From Roseibacillus sp. (GTDB lineage Bacteria > Verrucomicrobiota > Verrucomicrobiia > Verrucomicrobiales > Akkermansiaceae): a DNA stretch of 53,895 nt. This document shows, one piece after another, positions 35,574 to 43,486 of the stretch (position 1 is the first letter of the stretch; each line of letters begins with the position of its first letter). The translations under genes were made by a program, and so were the position numbers. The stretch is from positions 1 through 53,895 of the forward strand of contig PARF01000038.1 of NCBI GenBank assembly GCA_002709915.1, written 5' to 3'. Below the pieces are notes generated by a model. The model had not been told where the DNA came from. It did no database searches and saw only the letters and a list, made by a program, of their open reading frames with translations.

Positions 35574-37969
35574 GAAGAATAGCAAACGCTGGGCATAATT
35601 GGGGGCTCATGCGGGCCTTATCGCTTTCATCAGCCGTTTTTCTGGGAACCGGCATCCATTATGCCTCTGCCCAAGGAGTTCTCGGAACTAAATCCCAAGA
35701 GCTCCCATATGAGAAACTTGGCCCTATGATGAACAACCTTCCTGCTGGAAGCATGCTGCGGGAAGTCCGTATTCCAATCTTCGATAAGAAACTCGAGCGG
35801 ATGGCCCTTCTCCAGTCCGGCTTTCTCAAGGTTATTACCAAGCGGGATTTGGTCGCTGAAAATATCACACTTCGCTACTTTCAGGATGACTCCATCCTCC
35901 TGCGAATGAGAATGAAATCCGCGGACTTTTCACTGGCAAACGGAGTGCTTAAAGCCCATCAGGCGGTTACAATCGACACTGAAAAATTGAAAGGTTCGGG
36001 CACAGGCGGGGTATTCCATCTTGCATCTCGTTCCGGCTTTGTCCGCGGGCCCGCATTAACCCGTTTTACCTCAGACAGTCTGAAGCAGCCAAAACCTGCA
36101 GCTGGAGCAGAATCATTGAGGCGCTCCTCACCCGGCGAACTTAGCGCACTTGCAGCCGCCTTCACCGGACCCGAGGGACTCACCACGAGGGAGAGCCGCA
36201 TAATTGACAGCCTTCTGGGATCACGGACCAAATCCGTCATAGCCAACCGTGCTCCCACACGGAATTTCATGACACAAAGTCGCCAGTTCGTTGGTAGAGC
36301 TCACACTGACCTCCGTAGCTTTTCTAATACCGTAGAAATTCCTGAGGCAAGGCTCCTCGGAGGGCCAACATTTCCGCCAGAGCCACTTCTTTCAGGATTG
36401 AAGCATGGGGAAATCACGATCACAGCGGCAGGCGGTATCTTCCTCAATCCGCAACGTGGTCACATCTCTTATCTTCGTAATGTTCATATTCTTGACCCGC
36501 GCTTTACGGTTTCAGGAGGAGGACATCTCAAGGTCTTCTTTCCTCCGCGGGAACTCACCGAGTTCATCAAAGAATCAAATCAATCATCTTCCTTGGATGA
36601 GAAAGATCCGGAAGGAGGCAGAGGAGCGGTAACGAGAAAATCTTTTTCCGAACTCGTCGATCCATATCTTTTTGTGGTTTCGGGCGGAGTCCGGCTGAAA
36701 CTCAATGATCCTTCCGGGATAAATTCTCCTATGGTAGCCACCGGCGACACCGTGGTTATTGATCGACGAACCGGAGATATCGTTCTTCAGGGAGGCACGC
36801 CCGCTATCAGGAGAGGGTCAGACTCTCTAACTGCAAAGGACCCAGACCTCTATCTCAGGATCTACGAAAACGGAGACATCTATGCGGAAGAAGGGCCATG
36901 GACAACGATTGGTAACCTTGCTCAGGATAGAACGTCTCCAGAAAACATTCTCTCTTCCAATGGCACTTCAGATGCAGGTGGGGAGCGCTCTGAGTCGCTG
37001 GTGACAATCTCTTGTCATGGGGGCCTCTACCTTGACGCGAGCGAAGGAGAGGTCGTTTATCTGAAGGACATTCAGGTTGTTCATTCAAAATTTCATGTGG
37101 AGGCCGAGGATGAAATGAAGATCTTCCTAGGAAAAAAATCAAAGAACACCTCCGGGATAGAGGCTTTCTCGGACATTGAACATATCGTCGCCAGTGGCAG
37201 AGTTCGATTGACTCAGCAGAAACCAGACAGGGAGGGCGATCCCGTTAAGGCTACAGCCGAACATGTCATTGTAGATGTAAAGGGATCCAATATTCTCCTG
37301 AAGGGGGGAGCTCCTTTCCTTGGAATTGGCGCCAACTTCCTACGTGCTGGCACTCCAGACCTCTACCTGCGTATTTACAAAAATGGCAGCCTCTTCGCGG
37401 AGCCAGGTCCATGGACAACGACCGGAAAACTCCCCGAATCGGGCCAAGAGGAAGAACAGTCAGAGAATCAGACGGAATATATTACGGTAACATGCGAGGG
37501 CGGAGTTTCCTTCGATGCGCTCAAGGGACAAATCATGTACTTCGGTGAGATTGTCGCAGAGGAACCTCGATTTCGTCTCCGTTGTGATAAGAGCATGCGT
37601 ATCAGCCTGAGCTCAAAGGATGGGACGAATGACAGGTCTCTTGAAGGACCGGAAGCCTTCTCGGAAGTTGACAAGATTGTCGCGCTCGGAAATGTGATGA
37701 TATCACGGATGCCTGAGGTTGGCGCACAACCAGTGATAGCAAGATCTGCGGCCGTAACCTATGAAGCAGCCACTGGAACTCTCGCGCTCCGTGGTGGACG
37801 CCCGGCCATTCGCCAGGGCAAGAGCTATTTCGAAGCTCAGGAAGACGGCCTTTACATTCTCTTCTATCCGAATGGGAGCTTTGAACTCTCCCGCGGAGCA
37901 TGGGAACAATTCTTTGATCTTCGGGATAAAAACTTTGAGAAACTTCGCCAGAGGGCAGATGATCAATAG
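35570..37969 (+). CDS. Fused LptC-like/triple LptA-like periplasmic LPS transport protein (proposed)
   Basis: A 799-residue exported protein (signal peptide to about residue 34, ASAQ). Residues about 60-170 resemble an LptC-like domain: REVRIPIFDKKLERMALLQS and GSGTGGVFHLASRSGFVRGP. After a low-complexity linker (170-270) come three tandem copies of one module at about 280-440, 475-618 and 636-780. Each starts with a GG-hydrophobic strand and Y-hydrophobic-x-x-x-x-V/I (GHISYLRNVHILDPRF, GEVVYLKDIQVVHSKF, GQIMYFGEIVAEEPRF). Each continues with IVAxGxVRL, then AxxVxVDxxxGxIxLxGGxPxI, and ends near DLYLRIYxNG and GPWTT. This is the pattern expected of OstA/LptA beta-jellyrolls. It lies between kdsA (ATGA overlap) and lptB, exactly where lptC and lptA normally sit. 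The domain calls are by eye. Confidence 0.75.
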   Translation: MRRIANAGHNWGLMRALSLSSAVFLGTGIHYASAQGVLGTKSQELPYEKLGPMMNNLPAGSMLREVRIPIFDKKLERMALLQSGFLKVITKRDLVAENITLRYFQDDSILLRMRMKSADFSLANGVLKAHQAVTIDTEKLKGSGTGGVFHLASRSGFVRGPALTRFTSDSLKQPKPAAGAESLRRSSPGELSALAAAFTGPEGLTTRESRIIDSLLGSRTKSVIANRAPTRNFMTQSRQFVGRAHTDLRSFSNTVEIPEARLLGGPTFPPEPLLSGLKHGEITITAAGGIFLNPQRGHISYLRNVHILDPRFTVSGGGHLKVFFPPRELTEFIKESNQSSSLDEKDPEGGRGAVTRKSFSELVDPYLFVVSGGVRLKLNDPSGINSPMVATGDTVVIDRRTGDIVLQGGTPAIRRGSDSLTAKDPDLYLRIYENGDIYAEEGPWTTIGNLAQDRTSPENILSSNGTSDAGGERSESLVTISCHGGLYLDASEGEVVYLKDIQVVHSKFHVEAEDEMKIFLGKKSKNTSGIEAFSDIEHIVASGRVRLTQQKPDREGDPVKATAEHVIVDVKGSNILLKGGAPFLGIGANFLRAGTPDLYLRIYKNGSLFAEPGPWTTTGKLPESGQEEEQSENQTEYITVTCEGGVSFDALKGQIMYFGEIVAEEPRFRLRCDKSMRISLSSKDGTNDRSLEGPEAFSEVDKIVALGNVMISRMPEVGAQPVIARSAAVTYEAATGTLALRGGRPAIRQGKSYFEAQEDGLYILFYPNGSFELSRGAWEQFFDLRDKNFEKLRQRADDQ

Positions 37970-37980
37970 CCCAAGATAAC

Positions 37981-38763
37981 GTGGAGAATCAACACGACCA
38001 TACTTCGGAAAAGCCTGAATCCTTGGAGACAGGCAATCCCGTTCTGCAAGCTGAAGGCCTGCGCAAAGTCTACAGTGGCCGACCCGTAGTGGAGAGTGTC
38101 AGCCTCACCGTTTCGCCTGGTGAGGTGGTTGGGCTCCTTGGACCAAACGGAGCTGGCAAGACCACCACATTCTATATGATTGCAGGACTCGTCCCTCCTG
38201 ATTCAGGCCAGGTCTTGATGGGAGACCGTAATGTGACACGAATGCCTATGCATAAGCGTGCCCGCCACGGTCTCGGCTATCTTCCCCAGGAGGAATCCAT
38301 ATTTCGCAAGCTTAGCGTCGAACAAAACCTTCTTGCCGTTCTCGAGACCAGGCGCGATCTCAGCCGGAAAGAGCGCAAAGAACGCTGTGAGCAATTACTT
38401 GAGCAGTTTGGGATTACAGAAGTTCGAAATGCCTCCGCCCTTACTCTCTCCGGGGGAGAAAAAAGGCGTCTCTCCATAGCAAGGTCTCTCTGCACGGATC
38501 CCAGCCTATTGATGCTCGACGAACCTTTCAGCGGGGTCGACCCCATAGCGGTTCTCGATATCCAAAAGATCATCCAGCAGCTCCGTAGCGATTACGGAAT
38601 TTCACTGCTGATAACCGATCATAACGTCCGGGAGACTCTTCAGATTGTAGATCGAGCGTACCTCCTTCTCGAAGGACGTGTCGTCCTTGACGGCGCTTCC
38701 AAAGAACTGGCTGATGACCCTTTTGCCCGGCGTCATTACCTCGGCGAAAACTTTTCCATGTAG
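37981..38763 (+). CDS. lptB: LPS export ABC transporter ATP-binding protein
   Basis: A 260-residue ATPase from a GTG start at 37981, 11 bases after the previous stop. Walker A GLLGPNGAGKTTTFYMIAGL spans about residues 50-69, the Q-loop region GLGYLPQEESIFRKLSVEQN is characteristic of LptB, the signature is LSGGEKRR, and Walker B LLMLDEPFSGVDP (about 178-190) is followed by the switch His in LLITDHNVRETL. LptB drives the LptFG complex, pulling LPS from the inner membrane into the LptC-LptA-LptD bridge. An N-terminal extension of about 20 residues precedes the ABC core. lptF and lptG are not in the window. Confidence 0.95.
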   Translation: MENQHDHTSEKPESLETGNPVLQAEGLRKVYSGRPVVESVSLTVSPGEVVGLLGPNGAGKTTTFYMIAGLVPPDSGQVLMGDRNVTRMPMHKRARHGLGYLPQEESIFRKLSVEQNLLAVLETRRDLSRKERKERCEQLLEQFGITEVRNASALTLSGGEKRRLSIARSLCTDPSLLMLDEPFSGVDPIAVLDIQKIIQQLRSDYGISLLITDHNVRETLQIVDRAYLLLEGRVVLDGASKELADDPFARRHYLGENFSM

Positions 38764-39065
38764 GCGTGCGCAAAGTTCTGTCCGCAACCCGGCAGGCAAA
38801 ATTGCAGGATTCAGCCCCGGTGAGGGGAGCGATTGAATTCCAAAGCTATGAACAGATGGTTCTGCGACTACATCCGCCGATAAGCAAAAAAGCGGCGCGA
38901 ATCAGATTTTATGAACTGCCCTCAGCGATCAGATGCAGGCTTCAGCCCTGACCATCAGGGCTCACAATCCTCCCTAGGTTGCTGTTTAAAGCACAAAATT
39001 GTGAGCTCTCTCCTGATTTTCAAAAATGAGATTTAGAATTCTGTCGGAAGCATTAGCCTGTCGGC
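38764..39065. other. Intergenic region, 302 bases, with a small hairpin
   Basis: Separates lptB from hprK. An 8-base-pair stem, AGCCCTGA (38944-38951) with TCAGGGCT (38955-38962), has a three-base loop but no T-run, so it is at best a weak terminator. The last 80 bases before hprK are AT-rich and probably hold its promoter. A 61-codon frame at 38766 shows no protein-like features. Confidence 0.5.
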
Positions 39066-40031
39066 ATGGCATCCAGGGTGAAAAAGATCACCTCTATCAG
39101 CGTTCGGGATTTTTATGAGAGGCACCACGAGGCCCTCAAGCTTGGCTTGGTAGGTGACTCGGAAGGAGGATTCGAAAGAACCATCCGCGAACCAGCTCCT
39201 AATCGCCCGGGACTGGCCCTTGCTGGGTTCTTCACCTATTTCGCAAATAAAAGAATTCAGGTAGTTGGCAACTCAGAGGTCTCCTACCTTAAGAAGCTGG
39301 CTCCCGAGCTGCGCTCCAAACGCTTTCGCCAACTTTGTGAAAGGCGAATTCCATGCATTGTCACTTCGAGGGACCACGTCCTGCCTGATGACCTTCTGAC
39401 TATTGCAGCGGAACACGAGCTCACTATTTTCCGGACACCAATGGTGACCATGCAGTTCCTGAACATGGCCTCGATCCTTCTTGAACAGGAATTCTCTGAA
39501 TCCATCTCCATGCATGGCTGCATGGTTGACTACCGTGGGGTCGGCATCCTGATTATCGGAACTAGCGGCTCCGGGAAGAGCGAAACCGCGATAGGCCTCC
39601 TCGAACGCGGAGGCGCTCTCGTAGCTGATGATATGGTGCGGCTCCAGCGTCATGGCGACGAGCTCATTGCTTCCTGCCCTGATTTAGCAAGGGGATACCT
39701 CGAAATGCGTGGGATCGGCATAATCAATGCTGCCAACCTTTTTGGTCTTTCCGCCATTCGTCCCGAAAAACGTCTCGACCTTGTTGTCACCCTCAAGGGC
39801 GAAAGCGATCTTAATAAGGTGGACCGGGTCGGACTGCACCGTGAGAGCCACGAGCTTCTTGGACAGTCTGTCCCCCATGTGGAAATTCCCGTTGCAGCTG
39901 GTAGAGATACTGCAAGACTCGTCGCGGTCGCAGCCCTCGACCTGCAGCTACGCCGCCTCGGCTACGATATGGCTGATGAATTCAATCAGCGACTGCTGGC
40001 TACAATGCAGGGAAATGACCCCGTGATCTGA
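39066..40031 (+). CDS. hprK: HPr kinase/phosphorylase
   Basis: A 321-residue bifunctional enzyme that phosphorylates HPr on a Ser with ATP or pyrophosphate and removes the phosphate. The N-terminal domain covers about residues 1-130. The catalytic domain has the His of MHGCMVDYRGVG at H150, Walker A GTSGSGKSE at 165-173, LVADDMVRLQ next, and the family signature EMRGIGIINAANLFGLSAIR (about 213-232). All key residues are kept, so both activities are expected. In Firmicutes this enzyme controls carbon catabolite repression; in Gram-negatives it is linked to PTS-type regulatory relays. HPr follows 151 bases downstream and has the target Ser46. Confidence 0.95.
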   Translation: MASRVKKITSISVRDFYERHHEALKLGLVGDSEGGFERTIREPAPNRPGLALAGFFTYFANKRIQVVGNSEVSYLKKLAPELRSKRFRQLCERRIPCIVTSRDHVLPDDLLTIAAEHELTIFRTPMVTMQFLNMASILLEQEFSESISMHGCMVDYRGVGILIIGTSGSGKSETAIGLLERGGALVADDMVRLQRHGDELIASCPDLARGYLEMRGIGIINAANLFGLSAIRPEKRLDLVVTLKGESDLNKVDRVGLHRESHELLGQSVPHVEIPVAAGRDTARLVAVAALDLQLRRLGYDMADEFNQRLLATMQGNDPVI

Positions 40032-40182
40032 TAACCAGACGATGCTCCGGAATTTGCTTCTTATTTCCCCAGGAGCATGACCACAGAGCGAATCAATCCG
40101 TGGGCACTTTGTGTGTGGCAGGAAATTTACCTTCCCACCATGCCACCGGTCCTCCTACAATACCTCTACGGAAGTTTTTCCC

Positions 40183-40449
40183 ATGCTGAGTAAAGAAGTA
40201 ACAGTTTCCAATAAACTCGGAATTCATGCCCGACCAGCAGCTCAATTCGTCAAGACCGCCAGTCAATTCGAAGCCGAGATACATGTGGAGAAGGACGGCG
40301 AGGAGATTAACGGGAAGAGTATTATGGGTTTGATGATGCTGGCTGCAGGACACGGATCGGTCCTCAAGCTGATCGCGGAAGGTCCTGATGCCGAAGAAGC
40401 CTTGGAAGTGTTGGAAAATTTGGTTGCTCGTAATTTTGGAGAATCCTGA
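40183..40449 (+). CDS. ptsH: Phosphocarrier protein HPr
   Basis: An 88-residue protein from the ATG at 40183. The active-site motif GIHARPAAQF places His15 exactly where enzyme I phosphorylates it, and NGKSIMGLMML places Ser46 where HPr kinase acts. The length and both sites are textbook. The frame is open further upstream but the HPr start is fixed by family alignment. hprK lies upstream and ptsI 74 bases downstream, so the three make a complete HPr cycle. No sugar-specific EII component is present in the window, so the phosphoryl acceptor is unknown. Confidence 0.96.
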   Translation: MLSKEVTVSNKLGIHARPAAQFVKTASQFEAEIHVEKDGEEINGKSIMGLMMLAAGHGSVLKLIAEGPDAEEALEVLENLVARNFGES

Positions 40450-40523
40450 AGTTTTCAGGATGAATACAATCAACTGAAGGCGAGGCATTGACCACCTTCG
40501 GCCCTCCGGCCAAACTGAGGCCA

Positions 40524-42329
40524 ATGAGCGGAGCCTCGAAGGAGATGATATACGTGGGGACACCTGTCTCCCGCGGAATCGTTTTTGGGCCTGTTCACGT
40601 AATCGCGCGAGGATTTGCAGCTCCAGAGGTTTTTCCGGTTGCAAATACAGCTCGCGAAACCGAGCGATTCAAGGATGCGCTCACCCGTACTCGTAAGCAA
40701 CTTGAGGGGCTCCGGAAACATATGGAATCCCTCTCGGGCAATGAAGAGGGTCGCATCTTTGAGGCCCATATGCTGGTTTTGGAGGATCCAGTGGTTCTCA
40801 CCGGCGTCCCCAAGGCGATTGAGGAGCGGGGGCAGAATGCGGAGTATTGCTTCTACGCGGTGATGCAGAACCAGCTTGAGTCAATGCGGCGCATTCCGGA
40901 TCCATTTTTTCGTGACCGAACTACCGATATCGAGGACGTCTGCCAGCGAGTTCTCCGAAATTTCAATACGGAACACGAGGATCCTGCTCCGGACGAGCCC
41001 GACCATCAGCACTTGCTCGTGGCCTACGATCTCACTCCTTCAGCCACTGCGGCAATGGACCGTCACCAGGTCCTTGGTTTTGCCACTGAGCAAGGCAGCC
41101 TTACCTCCCACACTGCCATTCTGGCTCGTTCATTGGGGATTCCAGCGGTGGTCGGCCTCAAAAATGCCGTATTTAATTTGCGTGCTCTTGCCCCCTGCAT
41201 TCTCGATGGTTACGAGGGAAAACTTATCTCCAACCCCACTGCCGAAACCGTTGCAAAATACCGTGAGCTGGAGAAGCAGCATCAGGACAGGCGAAAGGAA
41301 CTCGACAAGCTGCGAGACCTTGAAGCCTCTACCACCGACGGGCATACCATCACGCTTTCAGCCAATATTGAGTTTGAGCATGAAGTGGATTTAGTGACTC
41401 GATCCGGAGCAAAGGGTGTAGGTCTCTTCCGGACAGAGTTTTTCCTGCTCGAGCATGAGGAGTGTCCTGACGAGGAGGAACAGGCAGCACTGTATTCGAG
41501 AGTGGCGGCACGAATGGCTCCCAATGAGGTCATTTTTCGAACCCTCGATGCCGGTGGCGACAAGGTCCCCGGGGAGCCGTTGAGTGAACCTGAACCAAAC
41601 CCTTTTCTAGGATGGCGGGGTATCCGGTTTTCGCTCGACCGGAAAGACCTTTTCAAAGAGCAGTTGCGAGCCATCCTGCGTGCTGGAACATCCGGCCGCG
41701 TAGGTGTCATGTTTCCCCTGATTTCCGGAGTTGGCGAGGTGCGCCGGGCGAAGAGGCTTATGGCCGAATGTATCAATGAACTGAAGGAACGAGGCCTCAA
41801 CTTTAACCCGGACATTGCTATTGGCGCAATGATTGAGGTCCCTTCGGCCGTGATGGTGGCCGCTGAAATTGCCGCCGAAGTTGATTTTCTCTCCATTGGC
41901 ACAAACGACTTGGTGCAATACACCGTAGCGGTTGATCGTGTAAATCCACGCGTCGCAAAACTTTACCGTTCGGCGCACCCGGGCATTATCCGGTTAATCA
42001 AACATGTCGTCGAGGGAGCATCGCAGCACAAGATCTGGACCGGGGTCTGTGGAGAAATGGCTGGTGACCTGACCTTGTTACCCTTGCTCATCGGGCTCGG
42101 AATAGACGAGCTATCTGTGGGAGCACCGCTGGTCCCTCTCGTCAAACAGGCTGTCCGCATGCTCGATTCGGCTGAGTGCTCGGAACTGGCCCACAGGTGC
42201 CTCCTCGCATCTGAGACTCAGCATGTAGTAGATCTCTGCAGGGAATTCGCGACCAGAATTTACCCGGATCTGATGCAGGAGGAGAGCCGGGGATCTAGCG
42301 CACCTTCTTTCGCTTCCCGCCCTGCATGA
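40524..42329 (+). CDS. ptsI: PTS enzyme I (phosphoenolpyruvate-protein phosphotransferase)
   Basis: A 601-residue enzyme from the ATG at 40524 (frame open to a TTG at 40488; another Met lies seven codons in). It autophosphorylates from PEP and passes the phosphate to HPr. The N-terminal region starts YVGTPVSRGIVFGPVHV; the phosphorylated His is in GSLTSHTAILARSLGIPAVV (His about 196). The PEP-binding barrel shows GVGLFRTEFFLL, FRTLDAGGDK, PFLGWRGIRFSL, the SIGTNDLVQYTVAVDR block and the active Cys in WTGVCGEMAGD. Everything needed for catalysis is present. The last 35 bases overlap the 3' end of the opposite-strand vWA gene. Confidence 0.95.
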   Translation: MSGASKEMIYVGTPVSRGIVFGPVHVIARGFAAPEVFPVANTARETERFKDALTRTRKQLEGLRKHMESLSGNEEGRIFEAHMLVLEDPVVLTGVPKAIEERGQNAEYCFYAVMQNQLESMRRIPDPFFRDRTTDIEDVCQRVLRNFNTEHEDPAPDEPDHQHLLVAYDLTPSATAAMDRHQVLGFATEQGSLTSHTAILARSLGIPAVVGLKNAVFNLRALAPCILDGYEGKLISNPTAETVAKYRELEKQHQDRRKELDKLRDLEASTTDGHTITLSANIEFEHEVDLVTRSGAKGVGLFRTEFFLLEHEECPDEEEQAALYSRVAARMAPNEVIFRTLDAGGDKVPGEPLSEPEPNPFLGWRGIRFSLDRKDLFKEQLRAILRAGTSGRVGVMFPLISGVGEVRRAKRLMAECINELKERGLNFNPDIAIGAMIEVPSAVMVAAEIAAEVDFLSIGTNDLVQYTVAVDRVNPRVAKLYRSAHPGIIRLIKHVVEGASQHKIWTGVCGEMAGDLTLLPLLIGLGIDELSVGAPLVPLVKQAVRMLDSAECSELAHRCLLASETQHVVDLCREFATRIYPDLMQEESRGSSAPSFASRPA

Positions 42330-43356
42330 CGATAGTAAAATGTCCATCGGTTCTCTTAGCGAGATCCTCCATGGAATCATGAGCTTTCGGCTGCATCATG
42401 GCGACACAGTTAATCTTGATGCCTTTGTTTTTCGCCTTCGCACCGATCTCCCTCGCCCAACTGTCCGAACCCTTGGCTGCGCCATCGGTCATGAAATAAA
42501 TCACTTGCGGTGGTGGGTCCATATCGAGCGCCATCTCCAGTGGATTATCCCAGCGCGTTCCCCAGACCAGCCGTGTCTCCTTTATGGTTTTACGGGATTT
42601 TGAAAGCTGTCCCTGAGTAGCACTCAGCCATTCCACCGGCTGCTTTTTTCCCACCTGTCTCCACTCATGAGCGGTTCCCGGGGATTTCCATTCATACTTA
42701 CGACGCCCCTTCCCGATGACCGTTGCCTCTCCCTTGGTCCAATCAACTTCGTCCCCCGCTACCCAGGCAGGTCCTGCAAAAAATATCAGGGCGTAATTCG
42801 TTTTTGGAGCAATCCGATCTATCGACTTTGTTAATTCCTCCCGCATCAGATCCTCTCGTCCGCCAGAACGCATCGAAGCGGAGTAGTCGATCACATATGC
42901 GATACGCTCAGCCTTTGAGGTCACTCCAAAAAAGCTTGTACCACCTCCGAAACCGGACCCGGAGCCCTGACCCCATCCTTCGCCGAAGTCATCACTATCT
43001 CCGAATTCAATCGACTGCTCAGGAGTATCCGTATCCGGGACAGGCACAGCTGTCGGTGTTGGCACAGATGTGGCAATGACCTTGGCAAGGGCAGAGCTTG
43101 GGGCCGCCGGCTGACGCTGCACCTGCGGGGTAACCTCGGGACGATCTATTACCTCTTCCTCCTGCTTCCCAGCTGAGTAGGCGACGAGTGGAGCTACTTC
43201 CAGCCGTAACGAAGGCAACAGCAAAAAAGCCAGCAGGACAGCGACCTGAACCACGACAAGGATCGCGATCACTAGACTCGCAATACTTGCCATTCGGCGT
43301 TGGCGCTTTAAGGCCTCTTGCGCCTCGGGAGTCGCATAACTGCTTACTATACTCAT
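42295..43356 (-). CDS. Membrane-anchored von Willebrand factor A domain protein
   Basis: A 353-residue protein from the ATG at 43356; the frame extends to 43494 but that part would precede the membrane anchor and overlap the divergent M32 gene. One transmembrane helix spans about residues 23-47. A Pro/Thr-rich linker (65-115) and a Gly/Ser-rich stretch (GWGQGSGSGFGGGTSF) lead into a vWA domain whose metal site motif VIDYSASM has D157, S159 and S161; YFMTDGAAKGSD gives the later Asp of the site. An adhesive or scaffolding role outside the inner membrane is likely, with partner unknown. It converges with ptsI with a 35-base overlap. Confidence 0.85.
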   Translation of the reverse strand: MSIVSSYATPEAQEALKRQRRMASIASLVIAILVVVQVAVLLAFLLLPSLRLEVAPLVAYSAGKQEEEVIDRPEVTPQVQRQPAAPSSALAKVIATSVPTPTAVPVPDTDTPEQSIEFGDSDDFGEGWGQGSGSGFGGGTSFFGVTSKAERIAYVIDYSASMRSGGREDLMREELTKSIDRIAPKTNYALIFFAGPAWVAGDEVDWTKGEATVIGKGRRKYEWKSPGTAHEWRQVGKKQPVEWLSATQGQLSKSRKTIKETRLVWGTRWDNPLEMALDMDPPPQVIYFMTDGAAKGSDSWAREIGAKAKNKGIKINCVAMMQPKAHDSMEDLAKRTDGHFTIVMQGGKRKKVR

Positions 43357-43486
43357 AAACCTGATAATTCCTGAAAACGGCCAGAGTCTAACCTGTGCCT
43401 CAGCTTGGATCTCATAACGATTACTCACAAGGAGGAAATCTACCTTTAACTTGCCCCAGGTCGTCCGGAACGCTAAGCGCTGGCGC

